Shown in pieces: positions 29,477 to 39,108 of a DNA stretch of 64,000 nt. The position numbers were made by a program, and so were the translations under genes. The notes beneath the pieces were generated by a model. It did no database searches, had not been told where the DNA came from, and worked only from the letters and a program-made list of their open reading frames with translations. The stretch comes from Streptomyces sp. NBC_01689 (GTDB lineage: Bacteria > Actinomycetota > Actinomycetes > Streptomycetales > Streptomycetaceae). Location: assembly GCF_036250675.1 (NCBI RefSeq), contig NZ_CP109592.1, positions 4,650,001 to 4,714,000 of the forward strand, written 5' to 3'. The stretch's first letter is position 1. Each line of letters starts with the position of its first letter.

Positions 29477-30592
29477 TCCGAGGATCGCCACCATGTCCGC
29501 GACCAGCGTGCCGGGCAGCAGCTCGGTCAGCGCCTGGATGTTGTTGTACGAGGCCGAGCGCAGCTTCAGCCGGTACGGGGTCTTCTCGCCCTTGCTGACC
29601 AGGTAGTAGCCGTTGATCCCGAGGGGGTTCTCGGTCCACGCGTACGTGTGGCCCTCGGGCGCCTTGAGGACCTTGGGGAGGCGCTGGTTGACCGGCCCGG
29701 GCGGCAGCTCGGCCAGCCGGTCGAGACAGGCGTCCGCGAGGTCGAGCGCGTTGTGCGTCTGCTCCAGGAGGCACTCGAAGCGCGCCAGGCAGTCGCCCTC
29801 CTGCCGTGTGACGACCTTCAGGGTGTCCTGGAGCTCCCCGTACGCGAGATACGGCTCGTCCCGGCGCAGGTCGAAGTCGACCCCCGAGGCGCGCGCGATG
29901 GGTCCGCTCACGCCGTACGCGTGCACGGCCGCCGGCGCGAGGACGCCGACGTCCCGCGTGCGCCCCCGGAAGATCTCGTTGCCGAGCACCAGGTCGTCGT
30001 ACACGCCCATCCGCGAGCGCAGGGCGGTGACGGCGCCGCGCGCGCGGGTGGTCCAGCCGGCGGGGAGGTCCTCCTTGAGGCCCCCGACCCGGTTGAACAT
30101 GTAGTGCATGCGCCCGCCGGAGATCTCCTCCATCACGTGCTGGAGCTCCTCGCGCTCGGTGAACGCGTAGAAGATCGGCGTGATCCCGCCCAGCTCCAGG
30201 GGGTAGGAGCCCAGGAACATCAGATGGTTGAGGACGCGGTTGAGCTCCGCGAGCAGCGTGCGCAGCCACACCGCGCGCTCGGGGACCTCCATGCCGAGCA
30301 TCCGCTCCACGGCGAGCACCACGCCCAGCTCGTTCGAGAACGCCGAGAGCCAGTCGTGGCGGTTGGCGAGCATGACGATCTGGCGGTAGTCGCGTGCCTC
30401 GAACAGCTTCTCCGCGCCGCGGTGCATATAGCCGATCACCGGCTCCGCGTGCTGGATGCGTTCGCCGTCGAGCACGAGCCGCAGCCGCAGCACGCCGTGT
30501 GTCGACGGGTGCTGGGGCCCGATGTTGAGCACCATGTCGGTGCTTTCCGCGGCGCCGCCGATACCGATGGTGGTCTCCGTCTTGGGAGTCAT
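29441..30592 (-). CDS. nuoD2: Orphan NADH-quinone oxidoreductase subunit D (NuoD2-type)
   Basis: A 383-residue 49-kDa-type complex I subunit. It has the quinone-site strand [15 protein letters not shown], then [34 protein letters not shown] and the C-terminal [30 protein letters not shown] ending in GDIDK. All other nuo genes are absent here, so this is a second, isolated NuoD rather than part of the main nuo operon. It might substitute for NuoD under some condition or belong to a smaller complex. The ATG at 30592 gives the normal length. Its 3' end overlaps the methyltransferase gene on the other strand by 36 bp. The gene starts 31 bp from the divergent PH-domain gene. Confidence 0.92.
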   Translation of the reverse strand: MTPKTETTIGIGGAAESTDMVLNIGPQHPSTHGVLRLRLVLDGERIQHAEPVIGYMHRGAEKLFEARDYRQIVMLANRHDWLSAFSNELGVVLAVERMLGMEVPERAVWLRTLLAELNRVLNHLMFLGSYPLELGGITPIFYAFTEREELQHVMEEISGGRMHYMFNRVGGLKEDLPAGWTTRARGAVTALRSRMGVYDDLVLGNEIFRGRTRDVGVLAPAAVHAYGVSGPIARASGVDFDLRRDEPYLAYGELQDTLKVVTRQEGDCLARFECLLEQTHNALDLADACLDRLAELPPGPVNQRLPKVLKAPEGHTYAWTENPLGINGYYLVSKGEKTPYRLKLRSASYNNIQALTELLPGTLVADMVAILGSLFFVVGDIDK

Positions 30593-30611
30593 GCACACAG
30601 TCTGGCGTACG

Positions 30612-30617
30612 TACCCT
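30612..30617 (+). promoter_or_regulatory. Candidate -10 (TACCCT) for a leaderless PH-domain mRNA
   Basis: TACCCT ends 6 bp before the ATG at 30624 with no ribosome site in between, the spacing of leaderless Streptomyces promoters. The region also overlaps the upstream side of nuoD2. Confidence 0.4.
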
Positions 30618-30623
30618 TGCGGC

Positions 30624-31127
30624 ATGGAAAAGCGGAGCACGGAAGCCGCGCCCGACACCGCCGCGGAGCCGGTCTGGACCGGGCTCCCGCCGGGCCTGCT
30701 GCGGATGCGCCGGCTGTTGCTGGTGGTGTGGCTGGGGCTGCTGACGGTCGCCGTCGCCCTCCTGCCGGGGCTGCTCGCGGGGCCGGTCTGGGCGCTCTTC
30801 GCCCTGCTCCCGCTCGCCCTGACGGCGTGGGGATGGCGGATGCTGGGCCGCAACTGGCGCTCCTGGCGGTACGCCGAGCGCGCGGACGACCTGCTCATCA
30901 GCCGCGGGGTGCTGTTCCGCGAGGAGACCGTGGTGCCGTACGGCCGGATGCAGCTGGTCGAGGTGACCTCCGGACCCGTCGAGCGGCACTTCGGGCTCGC
31001 GAGCGTGCAGCTGCACACGGCGGCCGCCGCGACGGACGCCCGCATCCCGGGCCTGCACCCGGCCGAGGCCGAGCGGCTGCGCGACCGGCTGACCGAACTG
31101 GGCGAGGCCCGATCGGCGGGACTGTGA
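30624..31127 (+). CDS. Bacterial PH-domain membrane protein (YdbS-like)
   Basis: A 167-residue protein with two adjacent hydrophobic segments (about 27-65) and a C-terminal bacterial PH domain ([46 protein letters not shown]). This is the YdbS/bPH2 family, often encoded beside a larger YdbT protein as it is here. In Bacillus the pair is linked to resistance to some peptide antibiotics; the biochemical role is unknown. The stop overlaps the next start (GTGA), so the two are coupled and probably form one membrane complex. Confidence 0.88.
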   Translation: MEKRSTEAAPDTAAEPVWTGLPPGLLRMRRLLLVVWLGLLTVAVALLPGLLAGPVWALFALLPLALTAWGWRMLGRNWRSWRYAERADDLLISRGVLFREETVVPYGRMQLVEVTSGPVERHFGLASVQLHTAAAATDARIPGLHPAEAERLRDRLTELGEARSAGL

Positions 31128-32566
31128 CCACGCCGGCGCCGGACCCCCGGGACCTCGTCCGGGAGGAGAGGCCGCTGGTCGAGCGGCGGCTGCATCCCGT
31201 GACGCCGTTCCGGCGGGCCTGGGCGCCCGTCGCCGTGATAGCCGGGTGGGCCGTGCACGACCCCGACCAGGCGCAGGAGCAGCTGACCCGGCTGACGACG
31301 ACGGCCCTGCTCATCGGGCTCGCCGTGATCGTCCCGGCGGCCGCCCTCTACGGCTTTCTCAGCTGGTGGTTCACCCACTTCGCGGTGACCGAGACCGAAC
31401 TGCGCATCCGCACCGGCCTGTTCTTCCGGCGGACCGCGCACATCCGGCTCGACCGCCTGCAGGCCGTCGACGTCACCCAGCCGCTGCTGGCCCGCGTGGC
31501 GGGCGTCACCAAACTCAAACTCGACGTCGTCGGCGCCCACAAGAAGGACGAGCTCGCCTTCCTCGGCGAGGACGACGCCCGCGCCCTGCGCGCCGAACTC
31601 CTCGCCCGCGCGGCCGGCTTCGCCCCCGGGACGGCGCGCGAGGTCGGCGAGGCCCCGGTGCGCCGGCTGCTGCACGTCCCGCCGGGCGTCCTGGCCGTCT
31701 CGCTGGTCCTCACCGGCGCGACCTGGGGCTCCCTGGCCGCCGCGCTCGTCGTGCCGCCGGTGCTCTGGTTCGCCACCCACAGCGTGTGGTCGGTCCTCGC
31801 CACCGGGGTGCCGCTGCTCGGCGCCGCGGGCGCGAGCAGCGTGGGCCGGTTCGTCGGCGAGTACGACTGGACGGTCGGCGACTCCCCCGACGGCCTGCGC
31901 ATCGACCACGGCCTGCTCGACCGCACCCATGAGACGGTGCCGCCGGGGCGCGTGCAGACCGTACGGATCATCGAGCCGCTGCTGTGGCGGCGGCGCGGGT
32001 GGGTACGGGTCGAGCTGGACGTGGCCGGGTCGTCCAACTCCGTCCTGGTGCCGGTCGCCCCGCGCGAGGTCGCCGAGTCCGTGATCGCGGGCGTCCTGCC
32101 GGGGGTGACGGTGCCGCCCGCCCCGGCCCGGCCGCCGCGCCGTGCCGGATGGCGCGTGCCGTTCTGGTGGCGGGGGTACGGACTCGCCGTCACCGACACG
32201 GTGTTCGCCGCGCGCCACGGCCTGCTGCGCCGCAACCTCTCCCTCGTACCGCATGCGAAGGTCCAGAGCATCCGCCTGACGCAGGGGCCCTGGAAGCGCC
32301 TCCACGGCCTCGCCGACGTGCATGTGGACACGGGGGCCGACGAGACGGTGACAGCGCGCCTGCGTGGCGCCCAGGAGGCCACGGAGCTGCTCCGGGCGCA
32401 GGCGGACCGGTCACGGACGGGGCGCCGGGAGGCCCGCCCGGACCGCTGGATGGCGGCAGCCGCGGAGGGCGATGCGGTGGGCGATGCCGAGGGCGCCGTG
32501 AAGGACGACGCGGGAGGTGCCGTGGAGGGCGCGGACGGCCTCGACGGGGTGACGGACGAGGTCTGA
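31124..32566 (+). CDS. Bacterial PH-domain membrane protein (YdbT-like)
   Basis: A 480-residue membrane protein with repeated PH-type domains. The first follows a hydrophobic segment ([37 protein letters not shown], about 87-125), the second is near 255-310 ([27 protein letters not shown]) and a third near 355-415 ([31 protein letters not shown]). About four hydrophobic segments lie between them. The last 55 residues are an Ala/Gly/Asp-rich tail. The GTG at 31124 overlaps the upstream PH gene. A YdbS-YdbT pair is conserved in many Gram-positive bacteria. Confidence 0.87.
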   Translation: MTTPAPDPRDLVREERPLVERRLHPVTPFRRAWAPVAVIAGWAVHDPDQAQEQLTRLTTTALLIGLAVIVPAAALYGFLSWWFTHFAVTETELRIRTGLFFRRTAHIRLDRLQAVDVTQPLLARVAGVTKLKLDVVGAHKKDELAFLGEDDARALRAELLARAAGFAPGTAREVGEAPVRRLLHVPPGVLAVSLVLTGATWGSLAAALVVPPVLWFATHSVWSVLATGVPLLGAAGASSVGRFVGEYDWTVGDSPDGLRIDHGLLDRTHETVPPGRVQTVRIIEPLLWRRRGWVRVELDVAGSSNSVLVPVAPREVAESVIAGVLPGVTVPPAPARPPRRAGWRVPFWWRGYGLAVTDTVFAARHGLLRRNLSLVPHAKVQSIRLTQGPWKRLHGLADVHVDTGADETVTARLRGAQEATELLRAQADRSRTGRREARPDRWMAAAAEGDAVGDAEGAVKDDAGGAVEGADGLDGVTDEV

Positions 32567-32721
32567 CGCGGAGGTCCGGCGCGGGAGGTGCCGTGGAGGG
32601 CCTGGACGGGCGTGGCGCGCGAGGTCGGCGCGGGGGCTGGTGTGGTCACCCGGTGCGCGCGGCTGGTGCGTCCGGTGCGTACGGCCCGGGTGCCGCCGGG
32701 GCGCACGGCCGGTGACGGCGT

Positions 32722-32752
32722 CGAGGGCAGTGGCGCGCCGCCACTGCCCTCG
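32722..32752. terminator. Bidirectional hairpin between convergent genes
   Basis: CGAGGGCAGTGGC (32722-32734) pairs perfectly with GCCACTGCCCTCG (32740-32752) around a 5-base loop. It lies between the YdbT-like gene and the convergent coiled-coil gene, so it can stop transcription from both sides. There is no U-tract, as usual in Streptomyces. Confidence 0.8.
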
Positions 32753-32794
32753 GGGTCACGGACGCCCGGCGTTCCGGGCGGGGGGGAGCCGCGG

Positions 32795-34441
32795 TCAGGA
32801 GACCGCGCTCCGCAGCACACCGACGTCGATGTGCTCGGTCTCGTCGTGCGCCGTCAGGTCGATCACCTGGCCGACCCCGCGGGACCCCTCGTCGACGGGC
32901 TTGAATCCGGCCTCGGCCTCGGCCTTGTGCAGGGCGAGCGCCTCCTGGCCGACCACGTCCGCGAGGTCCTCGTTCTGCACCGACTCCATCGCGTCGGACG
33001 ACGTCTCCTGCTGCGTGCCGAAGAAGTCGAACCCGCCCTCGACGGACGGCCGCCGCGCGGGCGCGGTCGGCACGACGGCGACCGCGGTCGGCACGGTGAA
33101 GTGCCCGGAGGGACGCATCGGCTTGGCGGGCTTCACCGGCAGGGCCGCCTCCTCGGCCGCCGGAGACGCCTTCGCGTGGACCGGGGAGGGAGCGGGCGTC
33201 TGCGCGGGGATCCGCGACGGCGCGGTGTCGGTGCGCGTGTGCTCACCGGCCGCCTCGGACGCCGTGGACGGACCGGTCCCGGCCGCCTGCTCGTCGGAGC
33301 CGTCCGCGGACGGGGCGGCGTCGGTGGCGTCGGCGCGCGCGGGCTGCTGGTCCGAGGGGTTCAGGGGCGCGGCGGGCGCGTCGTGCGCGGACCCGTCCGC
33401 CCGGGAGTCGCCGGGCCCGGCACCCGCGGAGGCGCCGGGTTCGTCGTCCTGCGGGACGGACTCGGCCTCCGGGTCGGGGTCCGGCTCGGGGTCGGACTCC
33501 GCGCTCGGTCCGGTGCCGGCGTCCGCCTCGGACTCCGTGCCGACGGCCGTGTCGGACTCCGCGTCGGCGTCCGCGTGAGCGTCGCCGTCGGCCTCGGTGG
33601 CTTCGGGGGTTTCGGTGGAGTCGGCGCCCGGGGAAGCGGCGTGGTCGTCATGGTCGTCGCGCGCGTCGCCGTCCGCGCCGGCCTCCGCGGCACCGCCCGT
33701 GATCCGGCTGAGCGCGGCGTCGGCGCGCAGGAAGAGCGACGAGCCGGCCGGGGAGAAGGCTTCGGCGGCCTCGGCAGACGCCGCGGCCTCGGACACCGGC
33801 TCCTCGCCGGCCTCCTCGTCCGCGGTCACCTCGGCGTCCGTCTCCTCGCCCGCGACGGCCACGTCCTCGGGTGTCCGCGCCGGGTCGGCCGTCCCGGCGG
33901 TCTCCGGCTCCGCGGAGCCCTCGGCGTCCACGGAGCCCTCGGAGTCCGCGGGTTCCCCCGCCGCGGGCAGCTCGGGCACCGGAGCCGAGCTCTCTATCTC
34001 GAGCAGCCGCCGGCCCTCCAGCGCGCTGGCCCGCTCGGTCTCCGCCGTGGCGTACCGGCGCAGCAGCGCCGCGTGCTCGTTGCGCAGACCCGCCAGCTCC
34101 GCCCGCCTGGCCCGCAGCGTGCGTTCGAGCTTGGCGCGCAGCTCGCGCGACTCGTCGAGGTCCGTCTCCAGTTCGGCGACGCGCTCCTCGTGACGCCACT
34201 CGTCGCTCGCCCGCGCGCGCGTGAGATCCGCGACGCGCTTGCCCGCCGCCGTGTCCCAGCTGCGCATGACGACGGCACCGGCGACAGCGGTCACCGCGGC
34301 GCCCGCCGCCAGCATGCGGAGCACACCTGGCTCCGTGAACAGCCAGGGCCCCACGGCGCAGACGAGCGAGACGCCCGCGATCGCCGAGGGAGGCAGCAGC
34401 CTGTGCAGAGGCGGGGAATGGCGATGACGTCCACGTGGCAT
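32795..34441 (-). CDS. Membrane-anchored coiled-coil protein with long acidic tail
   Basis: A 548-residue protein of unknown function. After a basic start (MPRGRHRHSPPLHRL) there are two hydrophobic segments (about 18-58), then a charged coiled coil (about 70-150; AELETDLDESRELRAKLERTLRARRAEL). Residues 160-440 are low-complexity and strongly acidic, rich in Ala, Glu, Asp, Ser, Thr and Pro. A better-ordered C-terminus follows (GGFDFFGTQQETSSDAMESVQNEDLADVVGQEALALHKAEAEAG). Start ATG at 34441 is chosen because it gives the basic N-terminus before the membrane helices; a longer frame upstream is unlikely. It resembles conserved Streptomyces membrane proteins without a known role. Confidence 0.8.
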   Translation of the reverse strand: MPRGRHRHSPPLHRLLPPSAIAGVSLVCAVGPWLFTEPGVLRMLAAGAAVTAVAGAVVMRSWDTAAGKRVADLTRARASDEWRHEERVAELETDLDESRELRAKLERTLRARRAELAGLRNEHAALLRRYATAETERASALEGRRLLEIESSAPVPELPAAGEPADSEGSVDAEGSAEPETAGTADPARTPEDVAVAGEETDAEVTADEEAGEEPVSEAAASAEAAEAFSPAGSSLFLRADAALSRITGGAAEAGADGDARDDHDDHAASPGADSTETPEATEADGDAHADADAESDTAVGTESEADAGTGPSAESDPEPDPDPEAESVPQDDEPGASAGAGPGDSRADGSAHDAPAAPLNPSDQQPARADATDAAPSADGSDEQAAGTGPSTASEAAGEHTRTDTAPSRIPAQTPAPSPVHAKASPAAEEAALPVKPAKPMRPSGHFTVPTAVAVVPTAPARRPSVEGGFDFFGTQQETSSDAMESVQNEDLADVVGQEALALHKAEAEAGFKPVDEGSRGVGQVIDLTAHDETEHIDVGVLRSAVS

Positions 34442-34901
34442 GGCCAGAAACTTACCGCGCGTAGGCGAATCGTGGAGCCCCGCCCGGTAAAAACACAGCC
34501 ACCCCGAAACCTTCATGACACCCCGGCGGCCCCGGAGGAGATCACTCACCCCGGAAGGACCACCGCGTACCCACCGGAGGCGGGTGCCCCGGGGGCCCGC
34601 GGCCCTTCGCGGCTGCTGATCAGCCGCTACGTCCCGGCCCCCTGGTCCGGACCGGCCGTCCGCACCGGCCGTCCTGACGGGCCGTCCGGACGCGCGTCAT
34701 TCCGAAAGGCCCTTCCGGATCGCGTTTCTCCTCGAATGGACGGCGTAAGGGCCGCGGAACGTGGCGCGAAACGGTCGACGGGAATTCTCCTGATCTTCTC
34801 CGCGGTTCCGGTCCCCCGCTCGGCGGGAGCCGTCGGCACGGCCCCCGGGAGACCGTCGGCAGCCCTCCGGGAGCGCCCCGCCGGCGCTCCCGGACGGAAC
34901 G
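34442..34901. other. 460-bp stretch without a gene
   Basis: It lies between the esterase 3' end and the start of the coiled-coil gene, both on the minus strand. It must contain the promoter of the latter and holds a strong hairpin near the esterase end. Long frames on both strands here lack normal codon bias and family similarity. Confidence 0.6.
34866..34894 (-). terminator. Hairpin terminator after the esterase gene
   Basis: TCCGGGAGCGCC (34866-34877) pairs perfectly with GGCGCTCCCGGA (34883-34894) around loop CCGCC. It begins 8 bp after the stop of the minus-strand esterase gene. Confidence 0.8.
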
Positions 34902-36029
34902 TCAGCGGTCGCTGAGCATCCCGCTGATCCACTGCAGCGTCCCCGGGATCTCCCTCCGCCACGTGTTGAAGTTGTGACCGCCGCTGTCGAGGATGATCGA
35001 CGCGATCCCGGTCCGCCCCGTGGCCTTCACCTGGTCGATGAACCGCAGCGTGTCCCGGTAGTTGTGCTCGCCCACCTTGCTGCTGGTGACCAGCAACGAC
35101 GTGGTGGGCGCCGGGTTGTGCCGCAGGTACCAGCGCAGGTCGGCCGCGTTGCGCAGCAGGCGGTTCCCGTGGAAGAGGTCGCCCGTCGTCGGGTCGATCG
35201 GCGCCCTGTAGTAAGGCGACAGGCCCGCCGCGGCGGCGTACGTCCCGGGGTGGTGCACGGCCAGCTTCAGCGCGCAGTACCCGCCCGTGGAGTCGCCGAT
35301 GATCCCCCAGCTCCCGGGCTTCTTGCCCACCCTGTAGTGGGCCGCGACCACCTCGGGAAGGTCCCGCGCGAAGAAGGACTCGGTCTGGGGTCCGCCCGGG
35401 ATGTCGACGCACTCGGTGTCCCGCGGCGGCGCGACCGTGGGCCGCATCATGACCAGGATCATCGGCTGCATCCTGCCGTCCTTGGCCAGTTCATGGGCCG
35501 TCTGCGGGTAGTGCAGCCCCTTGATGAGCGCTTCCGCGGTGCCCGGGTACCCGGTGAGGACCACGGCCGCCGGGAAGGTGCGGGTGCGGTAGCGCGACTG
35601 GAAGTACTCGGGGGGCAGGTACACGTAGGCGGGGGTCGCGATGCGGCTCGTACGGCCGACGATGTCGACCTTCTGGATCTGCCCGCCGACCTGTGGCCGG
35701 GCACCGCCCGACACGTTGACCTGCCGGGTGTCGACCACCTGGAGGGGACCGCCGGCCCCCTCCCGGCCCGAGTGGTCGACCACCACGCCCTGACCGCTCT
35801 CCTGGCCGAAGAGGTCGGCCCAGGTCGCGTAGAACCCGAAGGCCTGGTTGGCGAACAGCCCGAGGGAGACGAAGACGGCCAGCTGGGTGACCAGGAGCAT
35901 GCCGATCCGTCCGCCGACGGCCCGCCAGCCGCGCCGCGCCAGCCGTGGCCACCACCACACCGTGCCGACGAACAGCAGCACGGCGAACAAGATCGCCAGC
36001 ACCAGCACCTTGTTGCTTGTGAGACCCAT
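34902..36029 (-). CDS. Membrane-anchored esterase of the antigen 85/FrmB type
   Basis: A 375-residue alpha/beta hydrolase behind two N-terminal hydrophobic segments (about 7-27 and 42-62), so the catalytic domain is likely outside the cell. The nucleophile motif is GDSTGGY, the His motif SGGHNFNTW, and the entry strand FPAAVVLTGYPG. Family members include mycolyl esterases and S-formylglutathione hydrolase; the substrate here is unknown. The ATG at 36029 follows GGAACAG; the open frame extends 58 codons upstream but without membrane or enzyme features. It is divergent from the MprF-like gene, whose product also acts at the cell envelope. Confidence 0.86.
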   Translation of the reverse strand: MGLTSNKVLVLAILFAVLLFVGTVWWWPRLARRGWRAVGGRIGMLLVTQLAVFVSLGLFANQAFGFYATWADLFGQESGQGVVVDHSGREGAGGPLQVVDTRQVNVSGGARPQVGGQIQKVDIVGRTSRIATPAYVYLPPEYFQSRYRTRTFPAAVVLTGYPGTAEALIKGLHYPQTAHELAKDGRMQPMILVMMRPTVAPPRDTECVDIPGGPQTESFFARDLPEVVAAHYRVGKKPGSWGIIGDSTGGYCALKLAVHHPGTYAAAAGLSPYYRAPIDPTTGDLFHGNRLLRNAADLRWYLRHNPAPTTSLLVTSSKVGEHNYRDTLRFIDQVKATGRTGIASIILDSGGHNFNTWRREIPGTLQWISGMLSDR

Positions 36030-36229
36030 GGGCTGTTCCGCCTGCGCTTCCCGTCCCGGGCCCGCTCCGCGCCTTCGCAGGAGCTTGCCCCGGACTTTCC
36101 TTGCCTTTTGAACCGGCTTTCCGATGGGGAGTGAACCTGACCCCCCAAGACACCGTCCTAGAGGGCGCAATGTCGCCGGATGCCGGAATGGGACCGGAAT
36201 CAAGGTCTCTCGCAGAACTACGGGATGCG

Positions 36230-38059
36230 ATGTCTGTCAGGATAGATGGGGAAATGTCGGGTGGGGTTCCAGACCGAACAGGTGGGACGCGGCGCATAGT
36301 CCGTGGTCCCCGCCCTGAGGCCGTCCCCGCCCTCGTCGCCAGGGCCTGCACACTCGTAGGGGTCCTGGACATCGCCGCCGGCGTCTTCCCGCGCTTCCGG
36401 CGCAGCCGTATGCACGCCCTGGCCGAGGTGCTGCCGGGCTCGTTCGGCCCCTTCGCCGCGGCGCTGTCGCTCAGCGCGGGCGTGCTCCTCCTGCTCCTCG
36501 CCCACGGACTGCGGCGCCGCAAGCGCCGGGCGTGGCGCGCCGCCGTCGTCCTGCTGCCGGCCGGCGCCGTCGCGCAGTTCGCGTACCGCCATTCGCTCAT
36601 CGGCGTCGTCATCTCGCTCGCGCTGCTGGCACCCCTGCTGCGCCACCGGAGCGAGTTCGAGGCGCTGCCCGACCCGCGCAGCCGCTGGCGGGCGCTCGCG
36701 AACTTCGTCCTCATGGGCGCCGGTTCCCTCGTCCTCGGACTGGTCATCGTCAGCGTCCACGAGGACCGCATGGTCGGCGATCCGAGTCTGGCCGACCGCA
36801 TCGCCCATGTGCTCTACGGCCTGATCGGCTTCGAGGGCCCCGTCGACTACGCCGGACCCACCTCCTGGACGGTCGCGTTCTCGCTCGGCGCCCTCGGCTG
36901 GCTGACCGCCGTCACGACGATCTATCTGGCCTTCCGTCCCGAACACCCCGCCGCCCGCCTCACGGAGGACGACGAGACGCGGCTGCGGAGCCTGCTCGAC
37001 AAGCACGGCGGACGCGACTCGCTCGGTCACTTCGCGCTCCGCCGGGACAAGGCCGTCGTGTTCTCGCCCAGCGGCAAGGCGGCCGTCACCTACCGCGTCG
37101 TCTCCGGGGTCATGCTGGCCAGCGGCGACCCCATCGGGGACGTCGAGGCCTGGCCCGGCGCCATCGAGCGCTTCATGGACGAGGCCAAGGCCCACTCCTG
37201 GACCCCGGCGGTGATGGGCTGCTCCGAGACGGGCGGTGAGGTGTGGACCCGCGAGACCGGCCTGGACGCCCTCGAACTGGGCGACGAGGCGGTGGTGGAC
37301 GTCGCGGATTTCTCCCTGTCCGGGCGCGCGATGCGCAACGTGCGCCAGATGGTCAAACGCATCGAACGGGCCGGCTACGAGACCCGGGTGCGGCGCATCC
37401 GTGACCTGAGCGAGGGCGAACTGGACCGGATACGCCGCGCCTCGGAGGCCTGGCGCGGCACGGACACCGAACGCGGCTTCTCCATGGCGCTCGGCCGCAT
37501 CGGCGACCCGTCCGACGGCGACTGCCTGATCGCCACCGCTCACAAGGCCGACGACGTCCCCGGCCCTTACGGCGACCTGAAGGCCGTCCTCCACTTCGTC
37601 CCGTGGGGCACCGACGGGGTCTCCCTGGACCTCATGCGACGCGACCGCGCCGCCGACCCCGGCATGAACGAGCTCCTCATCGTGGCCGCCCTGGAGGCCT
37701 CCCCCCGGCTCGGCGTCGCGCGGATCTCGCTCAACTTCGCCATGTTCCGCTCCGCGCTGGCACGCGGCGAGAAGATCGGCGCGGGGCCCGTGCTGCGCGC
37801 CTGGCGAGGACTGCTGGTCTTCCTCTCCCGCTGGTTCCAGATCGAGTCCCTGTACAAGTTCAACGCCAAGTTCCGCCCGCGCTGGGAGCCCCGCTTCGTC
37901 GTCTACGGCTCCTCCCGCGACCTTCCCCGCATCGGCTTCGCCGCCATGCAGGCGGAGGGCTTCCTGAACCTGGCCCTGCCCGGTCTGCTCCGCCGCCGCG
38001 TCCGGGCCCCGCGCCCCTGCGCGCACGGGGTGACGGAGCGCGGGGTCAGAGCCGCCTGA
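36230..38059 (+). CDS. MprF-like lysylphosphatidylglycerol synthase domain protein
   Basis: A protein of about 609 residues with six or so hydrophobic segments in the N-terminal 240 residues and a C-terminal DUF2156 (GNAT-like) domain (about 255-580; DKAVVFSPSGKAAVTYRVVSGVMLASGDPIGD, then MKRIERAGYETRVRR, ISLNFAMFRSALARGEKIG, FNAKFRPRWEPRFVVY). MprF proteins add an amino acid, usually Lys, from tRNA to phosphatidylglycerol and lower surface charge, protecting against cationic peptides. Two in-frame ATGs, 36230 and 36254, are possible starts; the former has GGGA four bases upstream. The transferred amino acid cannot be told from sequence. Confidence 0.86.
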   Translation: MSVRIDGEMSGGVPDRTGGTRRIVRGPRPEAVPALVARACTLVGVLDIAAGVFPRFRRSRMHALAEVLPGSFGPFAAALSLSAGVLLLLLAHGLRRRKRRAWRAAVVLLPAGAVAQFAYRHSLIGVVISLALLAPLLRHRSEFEALPDPRSRWRALANFVLMGAGSLVLGLVIVSVHEDRMVGDPSLADRIAHVLYGLIGFEGPVDYAGPTSWTVAFSLGALGWLTAVTTIYLAFRPEHPAARLTEDDETRLRSLLDKHGGRDSLGHFALRRDKAVVFSPSGKAAVTYRVVSGVMLASGDPIGDVEAWPGAIERFMDEAKAHSWTPAVMGCSETGGEVWTRETGLDALELGDEAVVDVADFSLSGRAMRNVRQMVKRIERAGYETRVRRIRDLSEGELDRIRRASEAWRGTDTERGFSMALGRIGDPSDGDCLIATAHKADDVPGPYGDLKAVLHFVPWGTDGVSLDLMRRDRAADPGMNELLIVAALEASPRLGVARISLNFAMFRSALARGEKIGAGPVLRAWRGLLVFLSRWFQIESLYKFNAKFRPRWEPRFVVYGSSRDLPRIGFAAMQAEGFLNLALPGLLRRRVRAPRPCAHGVTERGVRAA

Positions 38060-38078
38060 CCGCCGGTCCGGACGCGCA

Positions 38079-38111
38079 CGAGGGCCCCTCCCGCCGGCCA
38101 GGGGGCCCTCG
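38079..38111 (+). terminator. Hairpin terminator after the MprF-like gene
   Basis: CGAGGGCCCC (38079-38088) pairs with GGGGCCCTCG (38102-38111) around a 13-base loop, 20 bp after the stop codon. Confidence 0.7.
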
Positions 38112-38235
38112 CCCGCACCGCCGCGGGCCCGCACGCCGGGGAGGGCCCGCAGAAGCGGCCCGTACCCGCCGCGCGACCGTCCGTCGCCCCCGGCCGGGGG
38201 CGACCCGCAGAGGATTCCGGCCCGCACCGGAGGCC

Positions 38236-38241
38236 TAGGCT
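38236..38241 (+). promoter_or_regulatory. Candidate -10 (TAGGCT) for a leaderless folP mRNA
   Basis: TAGGCT, a good Streptomyces -10, ends 6 bp before the folP ATG with no ribosome site between. The -35 is not obvious. Confidence 0.5.
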
Positions 38242-38247
38242 GGTCGT

Positions 38248-39108
38248 ATGAGCACTGAGCGCCGGCGCGGCCACGTCGCGGGACTGCCGACCTGGGACCG
38301 CTGCGCGGTCATGGGAGTCGTCAACGTCACGCCCGATTCCTTCTCGGACGGCGGACGCTGGTTCGACACGACGGCCGCCGTCAAACACGGCCTCCACCTG
38401 GTCACCGAGGGCGCCGACCTGGTGGACGTCGGCGGCGAGTCCACCCGCCCCGGCGCGTCCCGCGTCGACGAGGCGGAGGAGCTCAAGCGAGTCGTCCCGG
38501 TCGTGCGGGGCCTGGCCTCCGAGGGCGTCACCGTCTCCGTGGACACGATGCGCGCCAGCGTCGCCGAGCAGGCGCTCGCCGCCGGGGCCGCCCTGGTCAA
38601 CGACGTCAGCGGCGGTCTCGCGGACCCCGCGATGATCTCCGCCGTGGCCGCGGCGGGAGCCCCCTTCGTGGTCATGCACTGGCGGGGCTTCCTGGAGGGC
38701 GGCAACGTCAGGGGCACCTACGCGGACGTCGTCTCCGAAGTCGTCGACGAGCTGCACGCACGCGTGGAGGCCGTTCTGGCCGGAGGTGTCCGCCCCGACC
38801 GGATCGTCGTCGACCCGGGCCTCGGCTTCTCCAAGGACTCCGCACACGACCTGGCCCTCCTCGCCCACCTCGACCGGCTGGCCGGCCTCGGCCGTCCACT
38901 CCTGGTCGCCGCGTCGCGCAAACGGTTCCTCGGCCATGTCCTCGCGGGTCCCGAGGGCGCCCCGCCGCCGGCCCGCGAACGGGACGCAGCCACCGCCGCC
39001 GTCTCCGCGCTCGCCGCCCACCAGGGCGCGTGGGCGGTCCGTGTCCACGAGGTACGGGCCACCGCCGACGCGGTACGCGTCGCCCGGGCCGTCGAGGGAG
39101 CCCAGTGA
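38248..39108 (+). CDS. folP: Dihydropteroate synthase
   Basis: Condenses 4-aminobenzoate with hydroxymethyl-dihydropterin pyrophosphate in folate synthesis; target of sulfonamides. The 286-residue protein has the family motifs GVVNVTPDSFSDGG (23-36), DVGGESTRPGA (about 61-71), VSVDTM, LVNDVSGG, VVMHWRG (where most enzymes have MHMRG), DPGLGFSK and ASRKRFLG. It is the first gene of the plus-strand folate group and overlaps the next gene by 4 bp (GTGA). The sequence upstream suggests a leaderless message. Confidence 0.95.
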   Translation: MSTERRRGHVAGLPTWDRCAVMGVVNVTPDSFSDGGRWFDTTAAVKHGLHLVTEGADLVDVGGESTRPGASRVDEAEELKRVVPVVRGLASEGVTVSVDTMRASVAEQALAAGAALVNDVSGGLADPAMISAVAAAGAPFVVMHWRGFLEGGNVRGTYADVVSEVVDELHARVEAVLAGGVRPDRIVVDPGLGFSKDSAHDLALLAHLDRLAGLGRPLLVAASRKRFLGHVLAGPEGAPPPARERDAATAAVSALAAHQGAWAVRVHEVRATADAVRVARAVEGAQ

